Of a DNA stretch of 19,235 nt, positions 9,080 through 18,059 are shown one piece after another. The DNA is from Eubacterium sp. UBA3279 (GTDB lineage Bacteria; Bacillota; Clostridia; Lachnospirales; Lachnospiraceae): assembly GCA_002361775.1 (NCBI GenBank), contig DETV01000096.1, positions 1 through 19,235 on the forward strand. The letters run 5' to 3'. How positions within the stretch are numbered: the first letter of the stretch is position 1; each line of letters opens with the position of its first letter. Under the pieces are notes generated by a model. The model searched no databases. It was not told the origin of the DNA and saw nothing but the letters and a program-made list of their open reading frames with translations. The translations under genes and the position numbers were made by a program.

Positions 9080-10549
9080 TTACCGTTTTCCGGCATCTTC
9101 TTCCAGGATTTCCTGAATCAATACCCTCTCATCCATAGGATATTTCTTTCCTTTGATTTCCTGATAATCTTCATGTCCTTTACCTGCCAGCACTACGATA
9201 TCTCCCGGCTCCCCGTGATGGATTGCATAGGCAATCGCTTCTTTCCTGTCAATAATCTCCACATATTTACCGTCTGTCTTGCTGATACCGGTTTTAATAT
9301 CATCAATGATAGCCTGAGGTTCTTCATTTCTCGGATTATCTGAAGTAATGATTGTAAGATCTGCCAGCTTTCCGGAAACCTCTCCCATCTCAAATCTTCT
9401 GTCTCTGGAACGATTTCCTCCACATCCAAACAGACATACCAGACGATGCGGATGGTACTCTTTCAGCGTTGTCAGAAGACTTTCCAGACTCATGGCATTG
9501 TGTGCATAGTCAATCATTAAAGTAAATTCATCCGATACCTTCACCATCTCAATACGGCCTTTTACCTTCGCCACCTTCAGTGCTTTTTGGATATTTTCCT
9601 CAGATACGTTAAAGTGACGGCAGATAGCGATAGCTGTCAGCGAATTATAAATACTGAATTTGCCCGGAAGATCAATCTCTACAGGGAAATGCAGCAGCCC
9701 GTCAAGCTGATAGGAAATCCCCAATGTACCTTTTCCTGTCACAAGCTTCGGATTCACAGCCCGCAGATCTGCTTCCGGTGAGAAACCATACGTCTCAAGG
9801 GTACATGTATGTCCATCCACGATTTTCTCAAAATGCTCATCATCCCGGTTGACGATACCGATCTTACACTGACGAAGAAGCATCTTCTTACATTCCAGAT
9901 AATGTTCAAAACTGGTGTGCTCATTCGGTCCGATATGATCTGGTTCAATATTGGTAAAGATACCGATCTCGAACTGAAAACCTGCTGTTCTGTGAAGCAT
10001 CAGTCCCTGAGAAGAAACCTCCATAACTGCACAGTCGCGTCCCTCATCCAACATCTGCCGGAAATACTTCTGCACCAGCAAAGACTCCGGTGTGGTATTG
10101 GCAGACGGAATCACCGTATCCCCAATAATAGTCTCAATGGTCCCGATCAGTCCCACTTTATATCCCGCATTTTCCAAAATAGATTTTACCATATAAGTGG
10201 TTGTGGTTTTTCCTTTTGTACCGGTAATACCGATTACTTTCAGTTTGTCTCCCGGATAACCATAATATGCAGCTGCGATCACTGCCATAGCATAACGGGT
10301 ATCCTTCACCTGGATCACGGTCACATCCTCCGGCACATCCACAGCCTCTTCCACAACAATAACTTTTGTACCCTGCTGTGCTACTGTCTGCGCAAATGTA
10401 TGGCCATCAACCACAGCTCCCCGGATACAGATAAAAAGAGAGCCTTCTTTTGCCTTCCGGGAATCCGCAACAATCTCTTCTATTTCTCTGTCCATGGTTC
10501 CCTGCAGACATGTATATTCCAAACGTTCCAACAATTGTGTTAATTTCAT
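9080..10549 (-). CDS. murE: UDP-N-acetylmuramoyl-tripeptide synthetase (MurE)
   Basis: MurE adds the third amino acid to UDP-MurNAc-L-Ala-D-Glu in peptidoglycan synthesis, using ATP. The protein has 489 residues, the usual size. The Mur ligase P-loop ITGTKGKTTTT lies near 108-118, the central domain has TNIEPDHIGPNEH, and the C-terminal domain has FGCGGNRSRDRR and DNPR near 403. DNPR is the motif of meso-diaminopimelate-adding enzymes, so the substrate is probably meso-DAP. I chose the ATG at 10549 because AGGAGG (10556-10561) lies six bases before it; an upstream in-frame ATG at 10645 would sit inside the terminator and add residues foreign to the family. It begins a housekeeping transcription unit with priA, def and fmt. 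Confidence 0.95.
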   Translation of the reverse strand: MKLTQLLERLEYTCLQGTMDREIEEIVADSRKAKEGSLFICIRGAVVDGHTFAQTVAQQGTKVIVVEEAVDVPEDVTVIQVKDTRYAMAVIAAAYYGYPGDKLKVIGITGTKGKTTTTYMVKSILENAGYKVGLIGTIETIIGDTVIPSANTTPESLLVQKYFRQMLDEGRDCAVMEVSSQGLMLHRTAGFQFEIGIFTNIEPDHIGPNEHTSFEHYLECKKMLLRQCKIGIVNRDDEHFEKIVDGHTCTLETYGFSPEADLRAVNPKLVTGKGTLGISYQLDGLLHFPVEIDLPGKFSIYNSLTAIAICRHFNVSEENIQKALKVAKVKGRIEMVKVSDEFTLMIDYAHNAMSLESLLTTLKEYHPHRLVCLFGCGGNRSRDRRFEMGEVSGKLADLTIITSDNPRNEEPQAIIDDIKTGISKTDGKYVEIIDRKEAIAYAIHHGEPGDIVVLAGKGHEDYQEIKGKKYPMDERVLIQEILEEDAGKR

Positions 10550-10622
10550 AGAATGCCTCCTATCTCTAGAGCATGATTCAAAAGCTGCCCATAAATGTTT
10601 ATAGAATATCATATTTTTAGAT

Positions 10623-10660
10623 AAAAATGAAGAGGGTATTGCCAATTTGCAATTCCCTCT
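10623..10660 (-). terminator. Strong hairpin terminator between sugar locus and murE
   Basis: On the minus strand AGAGGG (660-655 of the block 10600-10700) pairs with CCCTCT (636-631), followed after an A/A mismatch by ATTGC pairing with GCAAT around a six-base loop. TCATTTTTAT follows, with the T run at 10627-10623. This gives an 11-bp stem with one mismatch and a U tract, a typical intrinsic terminator. It sits 30 bases past the isomerase stop and ends the sugar locus transcript before murE. Confidence 0.85.
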
Positions 10661-10689
10661 CCATTCCTGTTTTTGCTATTCTTTGTTTA

Positions 10690-11616
10690 TTATTCTATCT
10701 TTGCTTTTTCATCCAATACCATCTGATAAAATCTCTCTGCATAAGAATATGCCTGTTTTAAATCTGCCATCTCCTGCTCCGGTGATGTATATTTCTTTCC
10801 ATACTGAAGACATACTTCAAAATCAGCCGGCAGATCAATTGGTGCACGGGCAATCCAGTAAGCAATCCGATCCCAGTCCAATACGCCGGTAAACGGACAT
10901 CTGTGTTTATCCGCAGACAATACTTTTTTATCATCATCCAGATCTTCCCTTGGCAAAGAATCTGTATCCTGCAAATGAGTAGCATACAGGCGATCATGAT
11001 ATTTTTCCAACAGTTCATAATAATTATCCTGAAACATGATACTTGCATGACCGGAATCAAAACACAATCCCACAAAGTCTTTGTCATATCGGTCAAACAG
11101 TCTTTCAAACTGATTCCTCTGATATTCCGCCGGAGCAAAAAGAAGGTTCTCCACCGCAATCTTTACTCCTGCTGCTTTGGCATATGGCTGCACCTCATCA
11201 AAGGATTTATAAACCTGCTCATAGAATTCCTTCTCTGTTTCTTTCCTTTTTCGAAACTCTCTGAAAGGTATCGCCATATGTAAAACCATGGTGTCTGCCC
11301 CAATATGAGTACAAAGATCAATTCTGTTTTTCAAAAGATCCACGCCTGCTTCACGGATATATCCATTGGAACTTTTATAATCTTTACGAAAACTTCCTTC
11401 CGTTGCGTGAATCGTATGTGATTTCAGACCATAATGCCGCAGCAGATCTCTTGCATAAAACATTTCACTCGGGCTGTAAAGATATTCCCCATTCCAGTTG
11501 TGCATCCATGATGTATGGGTAAAACCAGTCTCAGCGAGACATCGGATCTGGTGCTCAATATCAGTCCAGTTTTGTATATCATTGTTATAATCTGTATTTA
11601 CTGACGTATATAGCAT
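10690..11616 (-). CDS. Sugar phosphate isomerase/epimerase-like TIM-barrel protein
   Basis: This 308-residue protein belongs to the xylose isomerase-like TIM barrel family (AP endonuclease 2 fold), whose members isomerise or epimerise sugars or inositol derivatives with a divalent metal. Metal-binding positions of the family are visible: Glu near 155 (IAVENLLF), Asp and His near 186 (CFDSGHA) and His near 213 (THLQDTD). The substrate cannot be told from sequence. The ATG at 11616 is three bases after the response regulator stop, and AGGAG lies eight bases before it inside the regulator's last codons, so the two are probably coupled. It is the last gene of the sugar locus and is followed by a strong terminator. 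A role in processing the sugar imported by the neighbouring transporter is inferred from context. Confidence 0.85.
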   Translation of the reverse strand: MLYTSVNTDYNNDIQNWTDIEHQIRCLAETGFTHTSWMHNWNGEYLYSPSEMFYARDLLRHYGLKSHTIHATEGSFRKDYKSSNGYIREAGVDLLKNRIDLCTHIGADTMVLHMAIPFREFRKRKETEKEFYEQVYKSFDEVQPYAKAAGVKIAVENLLFAPAEYQRNQFERLFDRYDKDFVGLCFDSGHASIMFQDNYYELLEKYHDRLYATHLQDTDSLPREDLDDDKKVLSADKHRCPFTGVLDWDRIAYWIARAPIDLPADFEVCLQYGKKYTSPEQEMADLKQAYSYAERFYQMVLDEKAKIE

Positions 11617-11619
11617 ATT

Positions 11620-13146
11620 TCACTCTCCTTTTCCGGCCTTTTTATAAAATGTAGGTGACACCCCATAATATTTTTTAAAGGCTCTTGAAAAATTAAACAC
11701 GTTGTTATACCCTACTGCTTCCGAGATTTCCTGAAGATTCATGGTCGGACACTGCAAAAGCTGTTCCGCATATTCCATTCTTTTAGAAATCAGGTATTCC
11801 TGAAACGACACCCCATAAGTTTCATGAAACATTTTGCTCAGATGAGAATAACTTATGAAAAACTTGTCTGCAATTTCAGAAAGCACCAGTTTTTCTGTAA
11901 AATTCTGATCAATATATTCACAGACCTCATCCATTATATTTCCCTGATTTTCTTTTTTCTCCAGAAATTCCACATATAACAACAGCTTGCGTTTTATAAA
12001 CTCTACATATTGTTCTATAGAAGCCATGTCATAAAAAGAAACCGTTTCTGCCTCAACATCCGTCTTTTCCTTATCTGAAGAAGAAACGGCAGAATAGATA
12101 AGCCCCAGCACAAAGTTATAATACTTTTTCAGTTCCGCAACCTGAAGTTTCCTGATTTCCCCTTCAATTCTCTTCCAGATATTGGTATGAAGCATCAATT
12201 TTGGATTTTCAATCAGATTGGTTGTGCTTTTTCTCAGATTATCCGGGATATCAACCGTTTTTTTCTGTTCTTTTTGATAAAACAGCTTTCCATATCCTTC
12301 TGTCATCCGATAACACAAGTTGTTTTCACATTCATAATTCAGACGATAGATATCCAGAATTTTCCCGCAGCCGCTGATACCTGCTGCCGGCTTTCCCCAT
12401 CCATTGTTTATGATTTCATCCATCAATCTGTTTCCATATGTCAGCAGTACATTTTCATCCATTTCATCCTGACACAAAAGCAATTCAATTTTTTGCCTTG
12501 TCCTTGCAGCACAAAGGCAGCTATATTCTTCCTTTTCATACTCCAGATCATAGATGAGATTGATAATCTTATTGACTTCCTGTTCAGAAAGTGATTCCTC
12601 AAAACCAATTTTAACGATACTGACTTTCTTGCCGTCCATACCCTCCGGTATTTCCTGCTTCAGTTTCTCCACTGTATTTTCATCCACAGATCTTGATAAC
12701 TGATCAAATATTTTTTCCGCAGCTGTAACACAGGAGCTTCTGGATTCCCTGGAATAACCGGATTTATTCAGAAGCCGGTCACACTGCTGCCGCAGCATAT
12801 CATGTAACTGTCTGGTCAGTATGGGCTTCAGCAGATAATCCGTCACACCTTCCTGAAAAGCTTCTCTGACATATTTATAGTCATCATACCCGCTCAGTAC
12901 GATAAAGCACACCGGAAAAAGGATTTTTTTCATATGGCGGATCATTTCAATCCCATCCATTCCTCCCATTTTAATGTCTGTAATAATGATCTCAGGTTTG
13001 TAAGTTTTACAGATCTCCAGTGCTTCTTCACCACTGTAACAGGTTTGGATTTCCCCAATCTCTTCCATGTTCATCATCTTTATTTTCGAGCATATATTCT
13101 CACAGATATAGTACTCATCATCAACAACTAATACTGAAAATTTCAT
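11620..13146 (-). CDS. YesN-type response regulator (REC plus AraC HTH)
   Basis: This is a two-component response regulator of 508 residues. The N-terminal receiver domain has the acidic pair Asp9-Asp10, the phosphoacceptor Asp57 in IITDIKM, Ser85 and Lys107. A long middle region of unknown fold (about 130-400) is usual for YesN-like regulators. The last 100 residues are an AraC-type double helix-turn-helix (ending YNNVFNFSRAFKKYYGVSPTF-like, with ISYSHLSKMFHETYG before it). The start is one base after the kinase stop, so the pair is translated together. Phosphorylated protein presumably activates the transporter operon; the GATAT half-sites at 18989-19134 are the best candidate targets. Target and signal are inference. 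Confidence 0.93.
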   Translation of the reverse strand: MKFSVLVVDDEYYICENICSKIKMMNMEEIGEIQTCYSGEEALEICKTYKPEIIITDIKMGGMDGIEMIRHMKKILFPVCFIVLSGYDDYKYVREAFQEGVTDYLLKPILTRQLHDMLRQQCDRLLNKSGYSRESRSSCVTAAEKIFDQLSRSVDENTVEKLKQEIPEGMDGKKVSIVKIGFEESLSEQEVNKIINLIYDLEYEKEEYSCLCAARTRQKIELLLCQDEMDENVLLTYGNRLMDEIINNGWGKPAAGISGCGKILDIYRLNYECENNLCYRMTEGYGKLFYQKEQKKTVDIPDNLRKSTTNLIENPKLMLHTNIWKRIEGEIRKLQVAELKKYYNFVLGLIYSAVSSSDKEKTDVEAETVSFYDMASIEQYVEFIKRKLLLYVEFLEKKENQGNIMDEVCEYIDQNFTEKLVLSEIADKFFISYSHLSKMFHETYGVSFQEYLISKRMEYAEQLLQCPTMNLQEISEAVGYNNVFNFSRAFKKYYGVSPTFYKKAGKGE

Positions 13147-13147
13147 A

Positions 13148-14938
13148 TCATTCGCTTTCTTCCAAAGATTTCGTCGGAATCTTAATCGTTACAATTGTTC
13201 CTTCATTTACTTTGCTGTCGATCAATAATTCTGCTTCTTCCCCGTAAATCAACTGCAGACGCTTATATATATTTCTCAATCCTATAAAAGAAGAATTTGG
13301 TGAGAGAGTATTCTCCTGCTGCCTGTCATTGACAATATTCTCCTGAAGTTTTTCCAGATACTCTTTCTCGACTCCTTTTCCATTATCTTCAATTATAATT
13401 GTAAGAAATTTTCCGCAATGCCGTATTGCTATCCTGATTTCGGTTTTTTTATTCTGTGTTCCCCCATGTATGATGGCATTTTCCAGAATCGGCTGCAGCA
13501 GATATTTGATGATTTCCACCGGATACAGATCCTGAGGCACATCCAATATCAGCTCCAGGTTTCCCCCGCATCGGATGCTGTAGACTTGTACCAGAGAATA
13601 CGCATTGTCAATCTCTTCTTTTACCGTTGCAAACATCCCTGTATTTTTTATATTATAACGGAGCAAATGTCCAAAATAGGCAATTGCCTCCGATAATATG
13701 TAATTACCGCTTTCCTCCGCATTGGACGCAAAAATACTCAGGGTATTGTAGATAAAATGTGGATTCATCTGGTACTGCAGCGCCTTGATCTGCGCCTCTT
13801 TTTTGTCACTTTCTTTTTTGATGATATCCGTAATCAGGGTTTGAATCTTATTCAATAAAATATTAAACCGGATCGTAATCGTCCGCAGCTCATCCGTATC
13901 TTCTTCCGAAATCTGCCCTTTAAATCCGTTAGCTATGATTCTGTCCATCTCATTGATATTTCTATTAATCTTGTTCATGATGTACTTGATCAAAATCCGA
14001 AGGCACAATGCCTGTATCACAATAAGCAGACCGAAAAGAATAAAAATTCGCAATGCCAGAAAAATATAACTGTTTTTCTGAATCTCATTTCTGTCTATCA
14101 CCACAAGATTATATTCTGGGATGTAACTATACAGATATCCCGAAGAAACCTCAGAAAAACTCACTGTATTTTTCGCTGCAGTAGACTGAATGGTAGCAAT
14201 CAAATCAGAATCTAAAGCCTCTCCCCAGAAATCTTTTGTATTCGTAAAATAAATACTGTAGTCATTCCGTCTGTTGCTTTCCATAGAAAGAAGAAACTTT
14301 TCCGGATCGATTTCAAATACCAGCATACCACGATAAATATCATCCTCGTCATTGCGAATATCACGTACAAAAAGCAACACTTCATCCATGGAAGCATCTT
14401 TATTTTTCATCTTAAAATATTTCTCAGATGCCTCTTTATTCAAGAAATAAAAATCTGCATTCTTCTGTTGATAATGAAAATCATCATAAAAATCAAATCC
14501 ATATAAAAGCGAAATATCATAAAAATTCTCCTCGTCAGACAATTCACTTTTATTGGTAAATATATCTATATCTTCAATTCCCCTGTTCTGGTATTTTAAT
14601 GTATACTGGAGGGCATCAATAATCTCACTGCTGGAGCGCTTTGTCCAAATGGGAAAATTTTCCAGATTATTTCTGGATATGAGGGATGCGATCGGACTTC
14701 TGTAAGCCAGATTCTGTGAAAGAGCCTCCACCGTTGCCAGAGAATTCTCAATACTTTGGGTCAATTGTTCCAGTGCCAATTGCTTACTGCTGACAGTCTC
14801 AGAATACAGCCGTTCATACTGAGACACAGAAAGATAGCTGACCAGTAAAAACACCGGAAAAATGACTACCACCCCATATATTATGATTATTTTTTTCACC
14901 AGAGACATTTTTTTCAGTTTTTCCTTTATCACTTTCAT
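13148..14938 (-). CDS. YesM-type sensor histidine kinase
   Basis: This is a membrane sensor kinase of 596 residues. A first membrane helix lies at about 17-37 and a second at about 290-315; between them is an extracellular sensor region of some 250 residues. A HAMP-like linker follows, then the His_kinase domain with the phosphoacceptor His near 393 in QYQMNPHFIYN, and an ATPase domain with ILENAIIHG (N box), DNGKG and IGLRNIYKRL. This is the layout of the YesM/LytS class that partners AraC-type regulators. It may respond to a sugar directly or through the solute-binding protein encoded upstream. The ATG at 14938 is preceded by GAGGAAA. A near-consensus promoter lies just upstream, in the 78-base gap after the hydrolase gene. 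Confidence 0.94.
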   Translation of the reverse strand: MKVIKEKLKKMSLVKKIIIIYGVVVIFPVFLLVSYLSVSQYERLYSETVSSKQLALEQLTQSIENSLATVEALSQNLAYRSPIASLISRNNLENFPIWTKRSSSEIIDALQYTLKYQNRGIEDIDIFTNKSELSDEENFYDISLLYGFDFYDDFHYQQKNADFYFLNKEASEKYFKMKNKDASMDEVLLFVRDIRNDEDDIYRGMLVFEIDPEKFLLSMESNRRNDYSIYFTNTKDFWGEALDSDLIATIQSTAAKNTVSFSEVSSGYLYSYIPEYNLVVIDRNEIQKNSYIFLALRIFILFGLLIVIQALCLRILIKYIMNKINRNINEMDRIIANGFKGQISEEDTDELRTITIRFNILLNKIQTLITDIIKKESDKKEAQIKALQYQMNPHFIYNTLSIFASNAEESGNYILSEAIAYFGHLLRYNIKNTGMFATVKEEIDNAYSLVQVYSIRCGGNLELILDVPQDLYPVEIIKYLLQPILENAIIHGGTQNKKTEIRIAIRHCGKFLTIIIEDNGKGVEKEYLEKLQENIVNDRQQENTLSPNSSFIGLRNIYKRLQLIYGEEAELLIDSKVNEGTIVTIKIPTKSLEESE

Positions 14939-14972
14939 AAATTTCCTCTGTCGTATTATATTTTATGTAGTC

Positions 14973-15001
14973 ATCATAAACTCAGCTATCTTCTATGTCA
15001 A
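14973..15001 (-). promoter_or_regulatory. Internal sigma-A promoter before the kinase gene
   Basis: On the minus strand TTGACA (15001-14996) is followed after 17 bases by TATGAT (14978-14973), giving six of six and five of six consensus positions. Transcription would begin near 14966, about 28 bases before the kinase ATG. No GATAT half-sites are seen here, so it looks constitutive. It would supply kinase, regulator and isomerase when the main operon promoter is off. Confidence 0.7.
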
Positions 15002-15016
15002 TTATTATAAGACAGT

Positions 15017-15844
15017 TTAAAACTCTGCTTCCATTCCATCCCAGGCAACTTCAAAGTTCTCTGTTTCAGCCCATTCGGTCATTTCTTTATAAAGCATCTC
15101 TCCGTTGTGAGAAAAATGCACGCAGATCCATTTGGTATCCTGATTGGTACATCCCATTTCCATCAGCTTATCACGGATCTGCAGGTTATGCTGAAATGCC
15201 ATATGGTTCGGGTCGGTAGGATGTTTTCCCATGGTGCAGTCCAGACTGACACAATCCAGTTTCTTTCCCTGTAAGAACTCCCAGATCTCATCATAAAACA
15301 TACTGCTGTCGTTTCCATAAAGAAGTGTTTTTCCATCATGCTCAATCAGATAGATCAACGCTGTCTCTGTTTTCATGTGCTTTGTAGGCATCGGATAAAG
15401 CGTATAATCCTCAATCGTGAATTTTTCAAATGGTTTCACTTCATGGAACTGCAGATAATCCCAAATCTCAGGCATGCAAAATCTGTCTGCAGCCTCTTTC
15501 AATAGACTTCCCACCACATTATTTCCATAGATATGAAGTACATCTGCACCCATATCGTGCTCATAGATTGGCAAACGCATCAAAAGATCAAAAGGATAAA
15601 AATGGTCATCATGCGAATGGGTGATCAAAAGATGCGCAATACTGGAAAAATCCATGTTGTAATGCTGAATATGATAATAACTGTCAGCCGGAAAATCGAT
15701 CAGTATTTTATCATCTACAATTGCCTGTGAACGTGTACGAAACTCTCTTCCTCCTCTTTTTCTTGCTTCATTACAGATTGCGCATCGGCAAAACAATGCA
15801 GGTATACCTTCTGCTGCCGCTGTTCCTAAATATTTAATCTTCAT
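15017..15844 (-). CDS. Metallo-beta-lactamase-fold hydrolase, PhnP-like
   Basis: The 275-residue protein has the metallo-beta-lactamase fold signature HSHDDH near 75-80 in LLITHSHDDHFYPFD. It also has further family positions: the N-terminal LGTAAAEG, KILIDFPAD, and HFSHNG near the end. A cysteine cluster (Cys19, Cys21, Cys24 in CRCAIC) after the first strand resembles the structural zinc site of PhnP, a cyclic phosphodiesterase of phosphonate breakdown, so a phosphodiesterase or related hydrolase activity is plausible. No phosphonate genes are nearby. The ATG at 15844 follows AAGGAG with nine bases of spacing; an upstream ATG at 15886 lies inside the solute-binding protein gene. It is 19 bases downstream of that gene, so a role in handling the imported compound is inferred. 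Confidence 0.85.
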   Translation of the reverse strand: MKIKYLGTAAAEGIPALFCRCAICNEARKRGGREFRTRSQAIVDDKILIDFPADSYYHIQHYNMDFSSIAHLLITHSHDDHFYPFDLLMRLPIYEHDMGADVLHIYGNNVVGSLLKEAADRFCMPEIWDYLQFHEVKPFEKFTIEDYTLYPMPTKHMKTETALIYLIEHDGKTLLYGNDSSMFYDEIWEFLQGKKLDCVSLDCTMGKHPTDPNHMAFQHNLQIRDKLMEMGCTNQDTKWICVHFSHNGEMLYKEMTEWAETENFEVAWDGMEAEF

Positions 15845-15863
15845 TGCAGTATTCTCCTTTTTA

Positions 15864-17186
15864 TTACTTGGAAGCCCAGTATTCATCCAGTGCTTTCTGT
15901 GCTGTTTCTTTTGCTATTCCCAATGCCTCTTTTGCAGGAATATTTTCAATCTCCACCATATCAGCTGCATCTTTCAATGCCTGATCGATTTTTCCGTTTG
16001 TCGGATCAGAAAAGTTTCTCTGTGCACATTCCAACTGTTCCAGCGGAACTCTCGCCTGCGGATTCTCTTCCAGATATGCCTGGAAATCTTCGTCTTCCAA
16101 AGCAGAAGTACGTACCGGTGTATAACCTGTATTCATTGCAAATTTAGTAGTTCCCTCGATTCCTGTCAGATAAGAGATCCATTTGAATCCTGCCTCTTTC
16201 TGTTCATCAGAAGCTTTGCTTAAAATTGCACAGGTGATCGGGTCTGCAACCGGTGAAGGAGCGTGATCACCAAAACCTGGCTGAATGTGTGCTGCCAGTT
16301 TATCAAAATCCAAATCGCCCTGATCACCATTGGAACCAATATATCCAGCGGCACGATCCTGCATAACATCATCGATGGTTTTATACCAGTATTCCCATCC
16401 GTCTCCGCCGGAATGAATTCCCATAATCTGATCATCGTGGATCCACTTACGGATAGCTTCCCAGGATTCTACCCATTCATCCGAATCAATCAATACGGTT
16501 TTTCCATCATCACTGAGTACTTTTCCTCCGTTACTGAAAGCAATGTCTTTCAGATTTTCCACTCCGTACATAGGCTCCCAGCCATAGAAAACTGTTTCTC
16601 CATTCTCTTTCACTGTCATTTTCTCTGCTACTTCCGCCAGATTCTGCCAATTGGCAAAGGCTTCATCCGGATCAATTCCATTTTCCTCAAAAACAGCCTT
16701 ATCATAATACATAACCTGGGTAGTTCCATATACCGGAAGACCAAAAACTTTTCCTTCTTCATCCTGACAGTAATCCATCAGTGACTCTACAAGATCCTCC
16801 TTGTGGAATTCCGGATCCTGTTCAATAAAGTTGTCCAGATACTCCAGCGTTCCTTTTTCCGCAAACTGCTGCAGATACTGGTTGGTAAACAATGCTGTAG
16901 CAGGTACTTTGCCGGATGCAATGGCCGACTGTACCAGTCTTTTTGTTTCTGCATAATCAGACTGCTGAACTCCGATTACTTTCACTTCGCTCTGTGATTC
17001 ATTGAAATCGCTGATAATGGATTCCATCGTTTCTCCCAGCTTGCCGCCAAGACCATACCAGAATTCAATCTCCACCACTTCACTTCCGGATTCCCCGTTT
17101 TTGCTTTCGCCGGAGCCTCCACACCCGGCCAGCGCTGTCATTGTCATCATTGCGCAAAGAAACAGACTTACCACTTTCTTATTCAT
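15864..17186 (-). CDS. Sugar ABC transporter solute-binding lipoprotein
   Basis: This 440-residue protein is a family 1 extracellular solute-binding protein (UgpB/MalE type). It has a lipoprotein signal: MNKK, a hydrophobic core and the lipobox LAGC with Cys22, followed by a Gly/Ser/Glu linker. It would be anchored on the outer face of the membrane and deliver the substrate to the two permeases encoded upstream. The mature region shows the usual features, for example IEFWYGLGG near the start and FKWISYLTG near the C-terminal part. AGGGAGGAAG precedes the ATG at 17186. The gene follows the permeases instead of leading them, the less common order. The substrate (oligosaccharide, glycerol phosphate diester or similar) cannot be decided from sequence. 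Confidence 0.93.
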   Translation of the reverse strand: MNKKVVSLFLCAMMTMTALAGCGGSGESKNGESGSEVVEIEFWYGLGGKLGETMESIISDFNESQSEVKVIGVQQSDYAETKRLVQSAIASGKVPATALFTNQYLQQFAEKGTLEYLDNFIEQDPEFHKEDLVESLMDYCQDEEGKVFGLPVYGTTQVMYYDKAVFEENGIDPDEAFANWQNLAEVAEKMTVKENGETVFYGWEPMYGVENLKDIAFSNGGKVLSDDGKTVLIDSDEWVESWEAIRKWIHDDQIMGIHSGGDGWEYWYKTIDDVMQDRAAGYIGSNGDQGDLDFDKLAAHIQPGFGDHAPSPVADPITCAILSKASDEQKEAGFKWISYLTGIEGTTKFAMNTGYTPVRTSALEDEDFQAYLEENPQARVPLEQLECAQRNFSDPTNGKIDQALKDAADMVEIENIPAKEALGIAKETAQKALDEYWASK

Positions 17187-17209
17187 TTTTCTTCCTCCCT
17201 GTTCTTATT

Positions 17210-18052
17210 TTATTCTTTCACACCAGAATCATTGGTGATTCCTTGTATAATCCATTTTTGTCCAAAGGCTACGATCAAGATCAAAGGTACTACAACCACA
17301 CAGCATGCCGCCATAATAGACCCCCATTCCATACCATACGCTCCGTAACCTGAGAAAAATGATTTTAATCCCATACTTACAAAATATTTTTCTTTATCTT
17401 TAATAATCAATGACGGCCACAGATAATTGTTATAATTTCCGATAAAAGAAAGGATTCCCAATGTCACTGTTGCCGGTATGGACAAAGGCATTACAATTTT
17501 CCAGAATCGCTGCCAGTGCCCCGCCCCGTCTGCTTTCGCCGCCTCCATAACAGAGCTGTTAATCTGCAGATACGTTGTCCTATAATAAAAGATGTTAAAT
17601 ATACTTGCAGAACTGGATACGATATATCCCATATGAGTATCCATCAATCCCATTTTAGAAAGGATAATATAGGATGGGATATAAGTAGAAGCTGCCGGCA
17701 TAATGTAAGTTACCATAATCAGCATGTACAGAAGCTTGCTTCCCCGAAAACGAATAAATACGAGTGCATAAGCGAACATAGCCGAATTCAATAACACGAT
17801 TACCGTACAGATCAGTGCTGTGCTCGTACTGTTCCACATATACTTAAAGAAGTCACCCTCCCGCAATACATTCAGATAATTAATCCACTGCGGTATCTTC
17901 GGCAGCACTTCGGGAGGCATTGCCCATATTTCATCTTTCGTTTTTATGGAGTTACTGATCATCCATAAAAAAGGAAAGGCAATAATAAAACTGCTTGCTG
18001 CCAGAACCAGATACAGCACCATTTTACTAATATTTTTTTTAATCTTTTTCAT
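17210..18052 (-). CDS. Sugar ABC transporter permease, MalG/UgpE type
   Basis: The 280-residue integral membrane protein belongs to the CUT1 permease family. An N-terminal membrane helix (about 11-31) and five further hydrophobic segments are visible. The EAA loop, which docks on the ATPase, reads EAAKADGAGHWQRFWKI and ends VMPLSIP, at about residues 168-188. The ATG at 18052 is preceded by AGGTGA and lies seven bases after the stop of the partner permease. It forms the channel together with that protein. No ATPase gene is present in the locus, so a shared MsmX-like ATPase encoded elsewhere is likely. Confidence 0.94.
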   Translation of the reverse strand: MKKIKKNISKMVLYLVLAASSFIIAFPFLWMISNSIKTKDEIWAMPPEVLPKIPQWINYLNVLREGDFFKYMWNSTSTALICTVIVLLNSAMFAYALVFIRFRGSKLLYMLIMVTYIMPAASTYIPSYIILSKMGLMDTHMGYIVSSSASIFNIFYYRTTYLQINSSVMEAAKADGAGHWQRFWKIVMPLSIPATVTLGILSFIGNYNNYLWPSLIIKDKEKYFVSMGLKSFFSGYGAYGMEWGSIMAACCVVVVPLILIVAFGQKWIIQGITNDSGVKE

Positions 18053-18059
18053 ACGTCAC

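Noticed and set aside
10550..10645. Upstream in-frame ATG of murE at 10645
   Set aside because: It would place the start inside the preceding terminator hairpin and add residues not found in MurE; the ATG at 10549 has AGGAGG at good spacing.
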